Shown: positions 22,701 through 37,156, counted from the first letter of the stretch. The stretch is DNA of 64,000 nt from Tausonia pullulans (GCA_951802195.1 OX637621.1:1178001-1242000), one strand, 5' to 3'. Program-made: numbers and translations. The notes: generated by a model from the letters alone, not told the origin.

Positions 22701-23907
22701 CTTCGGCGCTCAGACGTGCGAACACATCCCCTTTCTTGAAATTTTTAAAAAAAAAAAAAAACATTCATCTTCGTGCACCTTGTTGGCATACACCGAGAGT
22801 CTTTTGGCCTCCGACTGTCGCCCACACTTGGCGTGTCCCGGCTGGTCGCACACCCTCATTTAAACCTTCTTCTCGTCGTCGCACCCCCAATTCCCCTCTC
22901 GTCCACCGCCTCTCAGGACCGCCAGCCCAACTCTTTGGACAGGAAAGTGTGTTCGAGGCTAGTGTTGCGTCCAATCCTGGCTGCATGCGTCTCAGGGTTA
23001 TTTAGCGAGTTTGCTTCAGGAAGTCTTCGCGATCCCCAGCCAAGAATCCCTAGAGAAATGGCTTCCGAACAGTGGCTGAGCAGCCTGCAACTGGAGATTA
23101 ACCGGAGTCTCAATCTCCTGTTTTCTGTTGCCAAGCTCAATCTAGTAGTTCCTGGCGAACCGGAAGACCAGAGAACAAGGGGCATGAAACAGATGGCTGA
23201 GGGAATGCGCTAGGCGAAAGAGACAGGCCAAGAACACGAAACTCGCGGTATGCATGGAAACCAGGAGAAAAAAAGTGGTCTTCTCGTTGCAGGAAGCAGA
23301 GATCTCTCCGATTTGTGTAGCGAAGTGCGAGCCATCGATATCTGAAGTGAAAAAGGTCAGCGCGGCTACATTAACGGGCAAGAGTCTCTAGACGAAACCC
23401 TGCAAGTAAGGGACGATAGAATCAAAGGATTGGTTTATGCTGGAGGAATCTGCCTTATTTGGACTAGATATGAAGAGCGGACGGCGGTCGTGCGATGGCG
23501 CAGGCGGAGTTTCATTCGCGACAAACGCACCCTTCGGTTCTCGCTTGCCCGCACATCCTCTGTAGCCGAGGCACACATATTCACGAGTTTCAAGCCGTAG
23601 AAGCGAACGTTTCGTGCGCTGCTCCTAGGCGGAGTTGGGCTTAGCTCCACGACGGCTGATGTGTTAGGAGTCATCAAAACACCAAGGGCACGATTGGGCG
23701 CGGGGGAGGGGAGGAAAGATGGATGTAAATAGTGACGAGACATCAAGAGGCTCATTTTTAAACAACAAGGGGTCGAAATGCAAGGAGCAGGAGAGAGAAA
23801 AGATAATGGCCCAAAAAAGAGAGACAGAGTAAGGAGGGAAGCGTCCAGAGGAGAGCGCGTGCAGGCAAGCTAGAGGAGAGGAATGCGCGAAGGAGGGAGT
23901 CTGACGT
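19721..23907. other. 4.2 kb gene-poor interval
   Basis: No convincing gene spans this interval. It is richer in A/T runs than the flanks (T10 near 20866, A15 near 22746). Open frames are short and lack recognisable domains. A possible coding piece lies at 21790-22232. A hairpin-forming segment at about 21070-21110 resembles a tRNA D-arm on the minus strand but does not fold into a complete tRNA. The interval could be a graveyard of old insertions or hold an unrecognised non-coding gene. Confidence 0.5.
21790..22232 (+). other. Possible coding remnant of unknown family
   Basis: One frame reads PPIAILLSLLFVKAHPQVIA followed by ELRQDLADNVDRH. After a change of frame near 22000 another reads NCKEFKHIRDEDEDDGLREI and then ETYWRAITARRSWEESS, with stop TGA at 22230-22232. 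The charged, helical look suggests real coding descent, but there is no start codon context or family match. It may be a small spliced gene or a relic. Confidence 0.25.
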
Positions 23908-26332
23908 CTATAGTCTCGCCTGCGTAGAGTACTCCGGCTGGTACTGCTTGCTCTTGACGAGCTTGAGAAGCTCATCATCGCTCGCAAGGCGGTACTTAGG
24001 GTTGGTGTCAAGGCCGGCCTTCTGCGCCGAGCGAATGACGCGCATAGCAATGATTGCCGAGATCTCCTGGATTCGGTCGATGCGAGGATAGAGGAGGCCT
24101 GCTGCCGTCTCTTCGGCGTTGAGAGACGAAGCGAGAGCGAAAGAAGCCTAAAAAAAATTAGGTGGCGGGCGCGTTAGCAAGGTAAGGAAAGCACACCGGA
24201 CAGTGCACGACGACGGACCTCGTCCACCATGGCTTCAGTGACGTGATGCGCGCTGCAAAGGACAGATCCAAGAGCGATCCCGCTAAAAACGTAGAAATTG
24301 TTGCCCTGGCCAGCCTCGTACATTTTCCCGTTGAAGCTGATGGGCTGGAAGGGGCTGCCGGACGCGAAGATGACCTTGCGGTCGGTCCAGTCGAGCGCCT
24401 CCTGGAACGTCATTTCGCACTGCACAGGAACAAGTGACGGTGTCAGAACGATTCATCGTAGCCAGAGGTGTGTTATAAGGAAAGGAGGTAGATTGCTCAC
24501 CTTGTCGGTGGGGTTCGAGAGGGGGAAGATGATCGGGCGGTCGTTGAGGGCCGCCATCTTGCGGGCGCAGATCTCGGTGAAGGCGCCCTTGGTGGTGCTG
24601 AGGCCGATGAGGGCGGAGGCTATAGGGAACGAGGCAGGAGAGAGGTTAGATGATGGTATGGGAGAGGGGAAGGAGAGAGAGGCGCACGCTTGACATAGTC
24701 GATGATCTCCTCAAGCGACTTGATCTGGCAGCCCTCGTTGTCGTCGCGTGCAAAGTAGATCTTGTGTTCGGCGAGCTTGTCTCCGCGGTCGAGAGTGATG
24801 AGGCCCTTGGTGTCGACGAGCCAGAAGCGCCTCTTAGCCTCCTCCTTGGTAAGTCCTTGGCTAATGAAATAGGTCATGAGCTGCTGAGCGACACCGACGG
24901 CGGCGGATCCAGCGCCAAGGAAGAGTACACGCTGGTCGGCGAGCGGGGCAGCCTGCTGGCGGGAGGCGTTGATGAAGCCGCCGAGAATGACGGAGCCGGT
25001 TCCCTGGATGTCGTCGTTAAAGGTGAGGTACTTGTTACGGAAGTGCTCGAGATAGAAGAAGGCGGCCTCGGACGAGAAGTCCTCGAACTGGACTGGAGGT
25101 CGAGCTAGGGTTAGCGAGATCAACAGGATTTGGAGCAATGGTGGGACGTACCAAGAGCCTTGGGGAAGACGTCCTTCATCGCCGACATGAACTCCTCCAG
25201 GAAGGCGACGTTCTCCTCGAGCGAGCGGCGGGGCTAGGATCGGAATGGCTAGTCAGACCAGGACGCAACATCAAGGGTAATAGGGAAAGCGACGATGTAC
25301 CTGGCGCAGACCGAGGTAGAGAGGGTCGTTAAGAAGACGCTCGTTGTTGGTCCCCATGTCGAGGACGATGGGGATGGTTGTCTTGGGGTCGACACCGGCG
25401 CTGAAGGGAAAGATGGCATCACATGTTTGTCAGACAATGTCGTCGATGGCGGGAGACAGGCCGAAAGCTCGGAACAACTTACCCGGCGACGTAGAGTGAA
25501 AGCTTGCCGATAGAGATACCGAGGCCACCCAGGCCGAGGTCACCGAGTCCAAGAATGCGAGAGCCATCGGTTACGACGGCGAAGCGGGCCTCATCGCGGA
25601 GAGGCCAGTTCTCAAGGACGCTCTTGATGGAGCCCTGATCGGCGAGAGAGATATGGAGGCCCTCAGGCTTGCGATAGATGTCGGACCAGTTGGCGCAGGC
25701 GGCACCGACAGTCGGGGTGTAGATGAGAGGCGTAATCTCGGTGAGGTTGGCGTTGACGATGGCAAAGAAAAGAGCGGTGTTGGTCTGGCGGAGGGAGCTG
25801 AGGTAGATGTACTTCTCGAGGTCGTTGGGCTTAGACCGGAGTTGCTTGAGCGCCCTCATCTTCTGAAGATCGAGTGACTCCTCGACACTGAGAAGGAAAA
25901 AGGGGCGGGTAGCAATCACATGAAAACCGGTCAGTTCGGTGTCTCGCCCGAAAGTGCGGGCCGCGCGCTGGCTGCTGCGTGCTAGCGATGACTTGACTCG
26001 ACACCACTGTAAAGACTGGCCACACTCACTTGGGAAGAAGACCGCGAATGCCGTGGAGAGCCCTGTCGGACTGGGAGAAGCCGAGGTCTAGATCGCAAGG
26101 GAGGAGAAGAGTGGCAGTGGCGTCAGTGTGGGGCTCTATCTACGTTTGCCGCGCGGGTTGCGCGACCTGTCCGTCTGTCCATCCGTCCGACGTCCGACTC
26201 CATCAACAACTCACCAAAGTTGGAGAACGAGTCCTTAAGGGGAGTCGTCTGCCGCGAGAGAGGAGGGGCGACCTCGGTATTGCTAGGGGGAGCGGAGACC
26301 ATATTGGCTGCAGCTGAAGGACGGATCAGCAT
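23908..26332 (-). CDS. MAE1: Malic enzyme (NAD(P)-dependent malate decarboxylase)
   Basis: It converts malate to pyruvate and CO2 while reducing NAD or NADP, linking the citric acid cycle to lipid and amino-acid synthesis. Signature blocks in order: [68 protein letters not shown], then [18 protein letters not shown] (malic enzyme signature), [18 protein letters not shown] (dinucleotide fold), [25 protein letters not shown] and [14 protein letters not shown]. It ends [14 protein letters not shown] (TAG at 23910-23908). There are about nine exons. The ATG at 26332 gives [20 protein letters not shown], and a second in-frame ATG is at about 26302. The short Ser/Ala/Arg N-terminus might be a weak mitochondrial presequence, so location and cofactor preference stay open. 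Confidence 0.95.
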
Positions 26333-28420
26333 GAAGAAGACAGCGATGTGAGAGTTAATGGTGAAGTGAATGAGCAAAAATTGACTAACAAGGAGGAGCG
26401 AGGAGGAAAGAGAGGGGAAAGGGGGAGGGAAAATAAGGAGAAGAAGAAGGGAGTTGGGGAGAGGACTGGATAGAGGAGTGCCTCTTTATGAGTGAGGGGA
26501 GTCAATGGATCATGATCTTCGGAGGGCGGTCCGGCGGGGGTGGCTTTGAGTGGGAGTATTCGGCGTTGTCGCAGAGCCAGGTCCAGAGGGGAGGGGTGAA
26601 GGAACCTACTTTCGGGCGTGTGCGCGGGGGAAAGCGAGTGAGATGCTGTCGAAAACGGCGCTTGTCTCTCGATAGGGTGGGGAAGGGACCGGAGCATGAG
26701 GGGAGAAGATCTATGAGGGGGGGAAGATGTGTGTGGCTCCGCCAACAAGGCGAGCACGAAAGACCGCGCACCGTATCTTTCGTTGGCTCCCCATCACCCC
26801 AGCGGAAAGTCGAAGTCGAATGATTTGGTCGAGTCACGCGCTGGTGACGAGGATGCGGGCAGAGACCACCAGTAAGCGGTGTAGTGGCTGACTGCGCGTA
26901 CTCGGCTCTGTCGTGGCGCTCACGATTTGTACGCACGAGCGCATGGCGACGGCAACTGGAGCTAGAAACGGTGCGACGACCATCCTCTTCACCATCTTCG
27001 CGGGGCGCCTCGCTTGCGTGGAGGGAGAGCCGACTACCGGCGGCTGAGAACCTCCCCTAAGCCCTAGCCGCCGGTGCTCGCGGTTCCTGCGGCATTCGTC
27101 GGACGAAAGGCGCTCTTCGGCGAAATAGTGTTTTGTCCTCAGTGCTTCCGAGCAAACAAGGCCCACGAACTTCTTCACGTTCTTTTCGGAGCTCAACCTA
27201 CTCTTCATATACCCCACCGGAACAACGAGACGGACGTCGACATCCACATCGCTTGCGCTCTCGAACTCGCTAGACCACGGAAACACACTGGCCGATCCCT
27301 ATCAGCAGATACCGGAAGAAAATCTGCCTATTCTCTCTTTAACACTCTGTTCACTATTTTGCTCGCGCACAGGAGTCGATCCTCCTGCTTGATTCCAACA
27401 AGGGAGAGCTGGCTATTCAAGGACGTCGCAGCCCAGCTCAGCCTGGTTCCGCCCAGTCGGCTTGGTGAGCGATCGCCCTCGAGCGAGGTGATGACTGGTT
27501 GCGACTGCCAACCTCGACCATCGAAGACTGATAATGTCGTCGCTGTCAAGCAAACAAAGGTGCCCTGGCGTGCTAGCGGAGAAGCCGACGCTTGCCTCCC
27601 CCTCGCGTTTGCTCTCAATTACGATTCTATCCCCAAGAGGGAGCTGTGCCTACCATCCTCACCTCGTCAAGTGTTCTTACTTCCCAAGCGACCACTTCAA
27701 AGGCGGGATGGGCAGGGCCAGCCACGAGGCCTTCTGTATGGAAATTCCAAGGACGATCTTCCGGGCTCCATCCTCACACGCTGCACAAGCCACAGCCGAC
27801 CAATGATGAGATATTGACGCGCAACTCCCGTCAATTGGCTGGCAAATGGCGCAAGGCCGCTGCTAGGCGCGACCGCGATTGACCGAACTCCTCTGGGCTT
27901 GGTAAGTCTTCTGTCAGGGCGTCGCCTCAACTAGAGTTCGCCGCTGCCGCTGGCTTTGCTGATACTTTCTTATTGGCCCCTCATTGATCATGCCAAATCC
28001 CCCGTCCTTGTCCGGAGAGCTAGAGAGAGAGAGCTCCACCGCCGCCTCACCATCTCGCCCGCGTCAGCCTCACGCGCTGAGAGCTCGTGTCGACTTGACG
28101 ATTTGAGATGTGCCATCAAACGTCGACCCACAACCTGATACTCCTTTTGATCCTTACCAGCGTCATTCTCCCTCCAACCGTCCTCAGCCTCTGATTTGAT
28201 CGGATGCAGTCCCTCAAGTCGACGCCACGGACGTCGATGTCATTGCAGACAGCTCGAACATCGGCCCATTGTGAGGCAGCGGAGCTAGGTTGGGACACGA
28301 GGACGCGCTTGAAGGACGCTCAAGAGTAAGCACCTGTCGGCTCACCAGGTGCGGGCGCTCTGATATAAATAAACAAAGACATCTGAAATCAAAAACACTC
28401 AATAAGGCCTGAGGAGGGCG
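26333..28420. other. Poorly resolved interval, no assigned gene
   Basis: The part next to the malic enzyme start (26333-26480) is purine-rich on the plus strand and is probably its leader. Beyond this, a 247-codon plus-strand frame (27074-27817) and several minus-strand frames are open but contain no domain I recognise. Local pieces of several frames look protein-like and none continues cleanly, which could reflect an old, decayed gene. I make no functional claim. Confidence 0.4.
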
Positions 28421-29269
28421 ATGAGAAGAGCATACAGCGTGTTGAGCGTTTCACAACTAACGGCCCCGGCGCCAGCTCATGTGGCCAACTTCGTATGGAA
28501 CGAGGAGTACCGAATGCTCGTACGTTCTTCTCTGCTATTACCTTCTACTCAAATCCTCAGTTTGCGTTCAAGAGCTAATTCGCACCTCGACAGTGGGCTG
28601 GTGCGAGCAATGAATGACATGCGAGAGTAGCAGTCGGAAAGGTCAAGAGGTTCATTGCAGAGACCCTATGTGTAGTAGCCGCCACGATCGACACCAGCGA
28701 GGCTCAGTCTCAAGTATTGGTTTGCAACTCTGCAAAACAATATTACAATCTCTGATGCTCACCTCACTCCCCGTCTTGTACGTTGAGCAGCCCATGTTCC
28801 TGGGCTGAAAGCATCACTTCGGTCGAGCATCGATAGCAAGCTTAAGAAGCCCCAAGCATGGAAGCAGCGGGTCGAAGCATATTTTGTCGACGTCATTGCT
28901 CCAGAAAGTATCAGTTTTGGCCCTTGTGATTGCAACTTTTCTCAGACTGCTCAACTCGTCTCTCGAGGCTCATTGAAAACGAGCAGCGCTGCAGAATGGT
29001 CAACAGTGGGCAGTCTCTACGGTACCGACTCGATCTTAACTCACGTCGCTGCTCTCTTCTCCGCATTGGTTCATCCCTTCTTGCCATTTGACGAAGAATC
29101 TCATCGACAGATCTCATACGCAGGTTCACCAAGCCTTGACTCTGGGTCCTTCATCTGGTCGCGACCCAACGACCTCATCAGGATGGAGTGCCAGGGACGA
29201 GCACCTGCGCCGGAACACACCTCTGTCGACGCTGAAATCTATGAAGAGTGCTTGAGGAGGGGCCATTAG
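28421..29269 (+). CDS. Uncharacterised gene or gene relic
   Basis: Several exon-like pieces read in order with plausible splice sites: MRRAYSVLSVSQLTAPAPAH and VANFVWNEEYRML before GTACGT; VAVGKVKRFIAETLCVVAAT; KPQAWKQRVEAYFVDVIAPE; then a long last block with STVGSLYGTDSILTHVAALF, then SALVHPFLPFDEESHRQISY and PSLDSGSFIWSRPNDLIRME, ending EIYEECLRRGH (TAG 29267-29269). The last block is clearly protein-like. A stop in the frame at about 28615 cannot be spliced out simply, so the gene may be partly decayed or my exon choice wrong. I do not recognise the family. Confidence 0.4.
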
Positions 29270-29569
29270 GAGATGAAGAAGTCTGAGGAGCAGCGAGGGA
29301 CATTGAAATGTCTTTAGACTTGAACAGCTATGTTGGTAGTAGCGTCGCTTAGGTGTGACGGATTTTCTGGGAGAGAGCGCAAGATTGTTCAGCGATGAGC
29401 ATCGGCAAGGCCGGAGAAGATAAGAGACGACGGCCTATAGACAGGAGGTGCTCATCTACTCTCTTTTCGCCCGTTTCAAACTCGATCTACTTTGATGACA
29501 TGCTATCTCCAAGAGTAAAGCTGTCTTGCTTCTCGCCGTCCCAACGAGCGCTAACAAATGCATGCATAT

Positions 29570-31935
<2,366 letters not shown>

Positions 31936-32132
31936 GATGATGGAGAGGGAGGTGGTGGTCGAGGGAGGAAATCAACGAGGCGGAGGTCGCGAGTCGCCCA
32001 AATTATCAGGCCTTGCCTCGCGCGGGCTGGTCAGGGCCGCTCGCTCTTCTCCGGCGCAGGAGTGGCTAGAGACGCGTCACTACAGCGTTCTCACTTTGCG
32101 AGCAGACATAGGAGACTCAGTAAGTCATATAA

Positions 32133-34166
32133 TCACCAGCCACGGTTGAGATCGCCCTTTCCAAAGCATTTCCACCCGCTCCTCTCATCGCCAACCGCCC
32201 AATCGGGCTTGGCCTCGACCGCTGCCCCCTCGTTCTCGCCCTCTTCCCGAATGTCAAAGTACGGCGCGACAACCTCTTTGACAACACCGTCGAAAAGCTC
32301 CTTGATGTGCGGCTGGAGGCGCTCGCCAGACTGGTGGAAGTCTGGCGAGGCGTTGAACTCGAGAAGGGTCGCATGGATCCGGTGCGATGAGACGTCGACA
32401 GGGGCGGACGAGGCGGGAGGAATGCTGAGAAGGAAGTCGACGCCAAAGATCTCAAAACACTGTAAACGAAGGAGTCAGATGTATACGTCACTCTGGATCC
32501 ACGTGCACTTACGTTGGGTAGGAGCTGCATGTGCACGGAGCCACACTACAATGGCACAGGTCGAGAGAGAGCGCGTCAGAAGGCAGAGAATAAGAGGACA
32601 AGAGAGCTGCATGGTCAAGTCGTACCTCGACAGCAGCCTTGACTGCCTCAGCGCCGAGCTTGCCGACGTCCTCCCAAATGCGCTCGAGGACCTCCTTAGT
32701 GAGCACGAGGCCTTCCTGGGCGAGGCGTCCCTCGAGCTCCCAAAGCAGGAAGACGTTGCCCTCATCAACCTCTCCGGGGCTCATCGGCGGCTGAAGGCAC
32801 GTGTTGGTGAGATGAGGGAGAAGAGACTCCTCCGCAGTCCGCGGAGGGTTGTAGGGGAGCGAGGAAAAGAGGGCGAGGGTCGTTCTGGAGAGAAGGAGGT
32901 CATAGCTCGAGGAGAGGAGGAAATAGCACCGGAGGTGGAACTTGTGGTTCGCCGGGGCTGCGATGATGCCCGGAGCCGCGCCGGACTGGGGAGCGAGGAG
33001 GAGAGGGTTCGGCAGGTACTCCTGTGAAAGTGCGCGAGGTCAGAGGTGCTCGCATGACGAGGTAGAGCCTGGTCAAAGGTTGCGGACCTGGATGACAAAG
33101 TGCCTGAGGGGTTAAGATTATTCAGCGATTTGTATCGCACACAGACCGCTGAATAAAACACGTACCTTAACTGAGATGTCATGACTCCATCAACCCGGAA
33201 CTCATCATCATCGTCATCGTCGTTCTTCACTCCAGTCTCGTCGTCCTCGTCCTCGTCCTCGTCCTCCTCGTCGCTACTCTCCGGTTCCATCTCTTCAAAT
33301 ATCTCATCAAGTTCCTCCCGGGTGGAGAAGATCCTGATGCCCATGCCCTTATCCTGTAAACCCATAGCGAGCGGGTAATCAGCGAAGAGTAAGCCACTCA
33401 GCGGACATCAACCGTACTCACACTCATCCCCGGCTTAAGGATCCACCACCCCCGCTCGCCTTCCTCCTTCTGCATGTCCTCCGCGAGCTCATACAGCTCG
33501 TCGCAGAAGAGTTCATCGAGTTCGTCCGCGTGGGCGACGTCGATCGTCCATCCTCGAGGGATGCCCTTGGTGAGGGGGCTTTCGTCAGCACCACTTCCCA
33601 TCGCCTGGCGATGCTCGTGCTTGGCAAGGTACTCCTGGATGACGTCTTAGAGAGGGAAGCGACCTGTTAGGACTACAATAGAAACGAGGGCGCTGCGAGA
33701 ACCCTAGAGCGCGAAGACAGGACGGCGACGGGACGGACTGTGGAGATAGTGCTTCCGGATGAGGCTCTTGCGGTAGATGTAGCTTGAAGCTAGCAATGTC
33801 GGCGTCGTGCTCGCCGAGGCCGAATGAAGCAGCTCGTGCGGGAGAATGTCGTAATCGCACCAGAGGAGGAGCGGCGTCGGCGGCGACTCAGGGAGTTCGG
33901 GGAGGAGGTTGAGCCGGGGCAGGTGGGAGGTAAGCGCCCGGTGGAGAAGCGCCTGCGTATAGGGCGAAGGGAACGAAATGAAAACATTGAGGATCTGGGA
34001 TGGGAGCTTCGAGGTGTCAGCTAGACAGAACCGACGCGTACGTGCTAGGCAGAAGGCAGCGTCGCGTGGGACTGACCGCGTCGTTGGCCGTCTTGTTAAG
34101 CTTCTCAGCAACATCAGAGCCGACCTCGAGGCCTTTGAAGGAGTTGGTCAGTTCGCTGGCGGACAT
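32133..34166 (-). CDS. Tubulin-tyrosine-ligase-family ATP-grasp protein (PBY1/TTL-like)
   Basis: TTL-fold enzymes ligate amino acids to protein tails using ATP; the yeast relative Pby1 is linked to P-bodies. After MSASELTNSFKGLEV the protein has LNVFISFPSPYTQALLHRAL, LLLWCDYDILPHELLHSA, SYIYRKSLIRKHYLHN, then the ATP-grasp motif GWWILKPGMS joined to DKGMGIRIFSTREELDE. An acidic low-complexity insert (Asp/Glu runs, 33186-33290) comes next. The core then resumes with FVIQEYLPNPLLL, FHLRCYFLLSSSYDLLLSRT, GSVHMQLLPNCFEIFGVDFL and LLEFNASPDFHQSG, the metal-binding EFN block. It ends KGDLNRGW (TGA at 32135-32133). About seven exons. No SurE domain, unlike budding yeast Pby1. Substrate unknown. Confidence 0.88.
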
Positions 34167-34310
34167 GACGAATCGTGCGGATATGTAGTGGTCGTCGTCG
34201 TGAAGGACGCGCAAAAGGAATCTCGGGCTTCTTTCCGCGCGAGCGCACGCGTCGCTTCTCTTTCCCCTCAACTCGACCTCAACCTCTAACCGTCATCATC
34301 TCCTTTTGTC
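34167..34310. promoter_or_regulatory. Very short divergent promoter
   Basis: Only 144 bases separate the TTL-like gene start (34166, -) and the mitochondrial protein start (34311, +). An ACGCGT palindrome (34247-34252), the core of MluI cell-cycle boxes, is present, but one site can occur by chance. C/T-rich near 34255-34310. Confidence 0.45.
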
Positions 34311-35143
34311 ATGTCTCTCTGCCCAGTTGGCAGGCTCGCCGCCGTTGCGTCCTCCACCTCCTCTTCGGTTACCGCCACCCCCCTCCGTCATAACCTTCGG
34401 GGCTTCTCCTCGTCTCCGCTCCTTCGGGCAGACCCCGTGATGACAACCCCGGCTGTCCCGCCGACCGCTGGCACAGTCAAAGTGAGCAAGAAAGCACTGC
34501 TCGGCTCGTAAGTTTTGTAGTTGCTCACAATACTTCCATCGTCAAGCCCCGGAAACCGCTCGGCGCGTTCCGAGGCTCGCTCATCGGTTTCCTCTGCGGC
34601 TTCGGCGTGGCCTCGGCGTATGCGTCTTTCCACCTGCTCTTGGACTATCAGTCCGCCTCGGAGACGCTCTTGACGAGCGTAAGGGAGCTGGAGAATGAGA
34701 CCCGGAAGGTGAGCAGCCTCTCGCTTGCATTCATAGGTGCCTCGCGCAGGTCGGCACGCCACGTTGCAACACGGCGCTTGTCGAGAATTGAGGCCGCTGA
34801 CGTCGTTTGTTTCTCAGCTGAGCGACCATGTGAAGCGGATAGAAGCTGTCGAGGCCAAGATTGAGCATTTCGCCAAGGAGCATGCATCCAAGGTCGACGT
34901 TAAAAAGCTTCGGGCTGACACCAAGATGGTCTACGTCAGTTCCCACTCTCTCATCATAATGGACAGGTTGATGCTGACTCCTTAGGATCGTAGGATGAGC
35001 TCAGGCTCGAGTTCATGGAGATCAAGTCACACGTCTGGGGGCTAGAGCAGGACGCCGGTGTTAAGGCGAAGCAGGCTGTGGCGGCAGACACTGCTGTGAC
35101 GGCCACCCCTCCGCCAGCAACGTCGAAATGGCGTCTTGTATAA
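34311..35143 (+). CDS. Predicted mitochondrial membrane protein with coiled coil
   Basis: The N-terminus (MSLCPVGRLAAVASSTSSSV, then LRHNLRGFSSSPLLRADPV) is rich in Arg and Ser with almost no acidic residues, a typical mitochondrial presequence. Exon 2 has RKPLGAFRGSLIGFLCGFGV followed by ASAYASFHLLLDYQ, a glycine-rich transmembrane span. After that come VRELENETRKLSDHVKRIEA and DELRLEFMEIKSHVWGLEQD, forming a coiled coil, then an Ala/Thr/Pro tail ending SKWRLV (TAA 35141-35143). A protein of this layout is widespread in fungi but largely uncharacterised. Inner-membrane location is inferred. About four exons. Confidence 0.75.
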
Positions 35144-35196
35144 AATAGCATTGTAACATCCTTGGGAACTCATACAATACAAAAGTCAGGGCGCGC

Positions 35197-37156
35197 TTAA
35201 CCCTCCAGCGCAATCTCCTCAACGGACTCCTTCAGGATCCGCAGCGCCGTCGCCATCTGCTCCTCCGTCACAATAAGAGCTGGGATGAACCGGATCACCT
35301 GGTAGATGCTCGTCGTCAAAAGCATGAGGCCCTTCTCGTAGCAACGGTCCTGGACTCGCAGCGCAAGCTTGTCTGGGACGACCTTGGACGTGTCAAACGA
35401 CGAGGCGAGGGCGCAGATGGGGTCCGAGGGGATGTTGAACTCGAGGCCGGCCATGAGCTGTCGAAGGAGCGATTGTAAGCAAGGATGAGCAAACGGTGGA
35501 TGCCGCGGCACGAGATGAGCGACGCACGCCTTGACCTCGGACCTGGGCGATGAGGTGAGCCGTCTTGGAGGACGATGCAATGGCGTTAAGTCCTGCAAAA
35601 AGCTGCGTTGAACGGACTTGGACGTTCCCGAGGATGTCCTCCTCATAGAACTGGAGGAGAATTGAGACGACAGAAACGAGCGCGCGATTGATGAGTTTTT
35701 CGGCGCCAAAGTTTGCGCGCGGTTGAACTGCTCAACAACATACGACATCCTGGACGGCAACGGCAGCAGCGCAGCTGACGACATTGGCGGCGTAGGTTCC
35801 TCCGAGAGTGCCTGCAGGCATTGACGCCATGATCTCCTTGGATGTGGCGACGCCGGAGAGCGGAAAGCTGGCGGCCGGGTAAAGCACGTGCAAAGCATCT
35901 GGGTCAATGCCTATCGAAATACACACGAAGTCAAAAGACGTACCCGTTTGCGAGGCCCTTCGCAAAGATCATGATATCGGGCTTGACGTCGGGCGTATGC
36001 TCGATGTTGAACAGTTTCCCCGTCCGACCGAACCCAGACTGGACCTCATCAACTACCAAAAGGATCCCGTGCCTGTCACAGATAGCCCTTATCGCCCTCA
36101 GGAATGTCGGCGGAGCAGGTACGTAGCCTCCCTCGCCAATAACAGGCTCGATGAAGATGGCTGCTGTGTCCATCGGTGCGGTCTGCTGCTTGAGGACGAG
36201 CTCGAGCTGGTATGTCGCAAACCGGACGAGCTCGTCTTGGGAGGTGTCGGGGCTGAGGCCGAGGGCATGCCAGTAGGGGAAAGGGGAGGAAAACACGCCG
36301 GGCATGACGGGACCTGTGCCTTCAGCGTAAACGGTTTTGGAGCGAGTCAGGGCAGCGGCACCCTGGAAGCAAAGACAAAGGAGACATTGCACGCGGTTCC
36401 GCTTCAGCAGCTTCTTCTGGACAGATGCAACATGTCCGGACTGACATAGGTCCTTCCGTGGTATGATCCCTGAAAAACGATAATGTTGGACTTCTTTGTG
36501 TAGCGGCGAGCAATCTTGATGGCTGCCTCGTTCGCCTCAGTTCCTGAGTTCCAGAGGAAGAAACTGTCGAGGTTCGGCGTCGGCATGACGGCAAGGAGGC
36601 GGTCGACTGGAGGGTTCATTCTCCTGAGTCAGCAGATAGTCTCTCTCTCTATGGGATTTGGAGACTGACCGAGTTGAAGGTACGGTCGGTGCATGCCAAT
36701 GGCTGTCAGTTGATTGAATGATTGAATCAGCGATGACCGATGGTCGACCCTCACTCGACCGAGCTCGGACTCACCGCACTGCACGTGAACAATCTCCCCG
36801 ACCTGCTTTTGCACCGCAGCCGTCACCTTCGGATGGCAATGCCCAAGGTTGGTCTGCCATTCCACTCCTCTGTCAGCTGTCGGTAGTCTTCCGCGTATCT
36901 GCATGCAAATTCCAAGACGCACAACTCCAATCCCAGCCGTAAAGTCTAGTTTTTGGGTCCCGTCTTCCATTGTGACGACGAGGCCCTCCCCCTTGATGAT
37001 AAGGTGGTCCCACTTGCGGCCCATCCCTGACGCGAGGTGGTCGAGGCCGATCTTCTTGAGGGCGGCCTGTTCACGTTCGGAGATCAGTCTGGGTCGCAGA
37101 AGGGACGTGGGAGAGAACCAGGGAAAACGAACGTCGTCTTTTGCGATAGACGGCAT
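35197..37156 (-). CDS. Class III PLP aminotransferase (4-aminobutyrate aminotransferase-like)
   Basis: It moves an amino group from an omega-amino acid such as GABA to a 2-oxo acid, using pyridoxal phosphate. Family blocks in order: [106 protein letters not shown] (PLP-ring Asp), [19 protein letters not shown] (Schiff-base Lys), [17 protein letters not shown] and [14 protein letters not shown] near the end ([13 protein letters not shown] at 35199-35197). The ATG at 37156 ([20 protein letters not shown]) has no strong targeting signal. The closest relatives I recognise are bacterial-type GabT and related fungal enzymes rather than yeast Uga1, but acetylornithine or alanine-glyoxylate activity cannot be excluded. 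About eight exons. Convergent with the mitochondrial protein, 53 bases apart. Confidence 0.88.

Noticed and set aside
27074-27817. 247-codon open frame on the plus strand
   Set aside because: It is the longest frame in the interval, but its composition is irregular, no domain is recognisable, and overlapping frames on both strands look equally coding-like. Kept as part of an unresolved interval.
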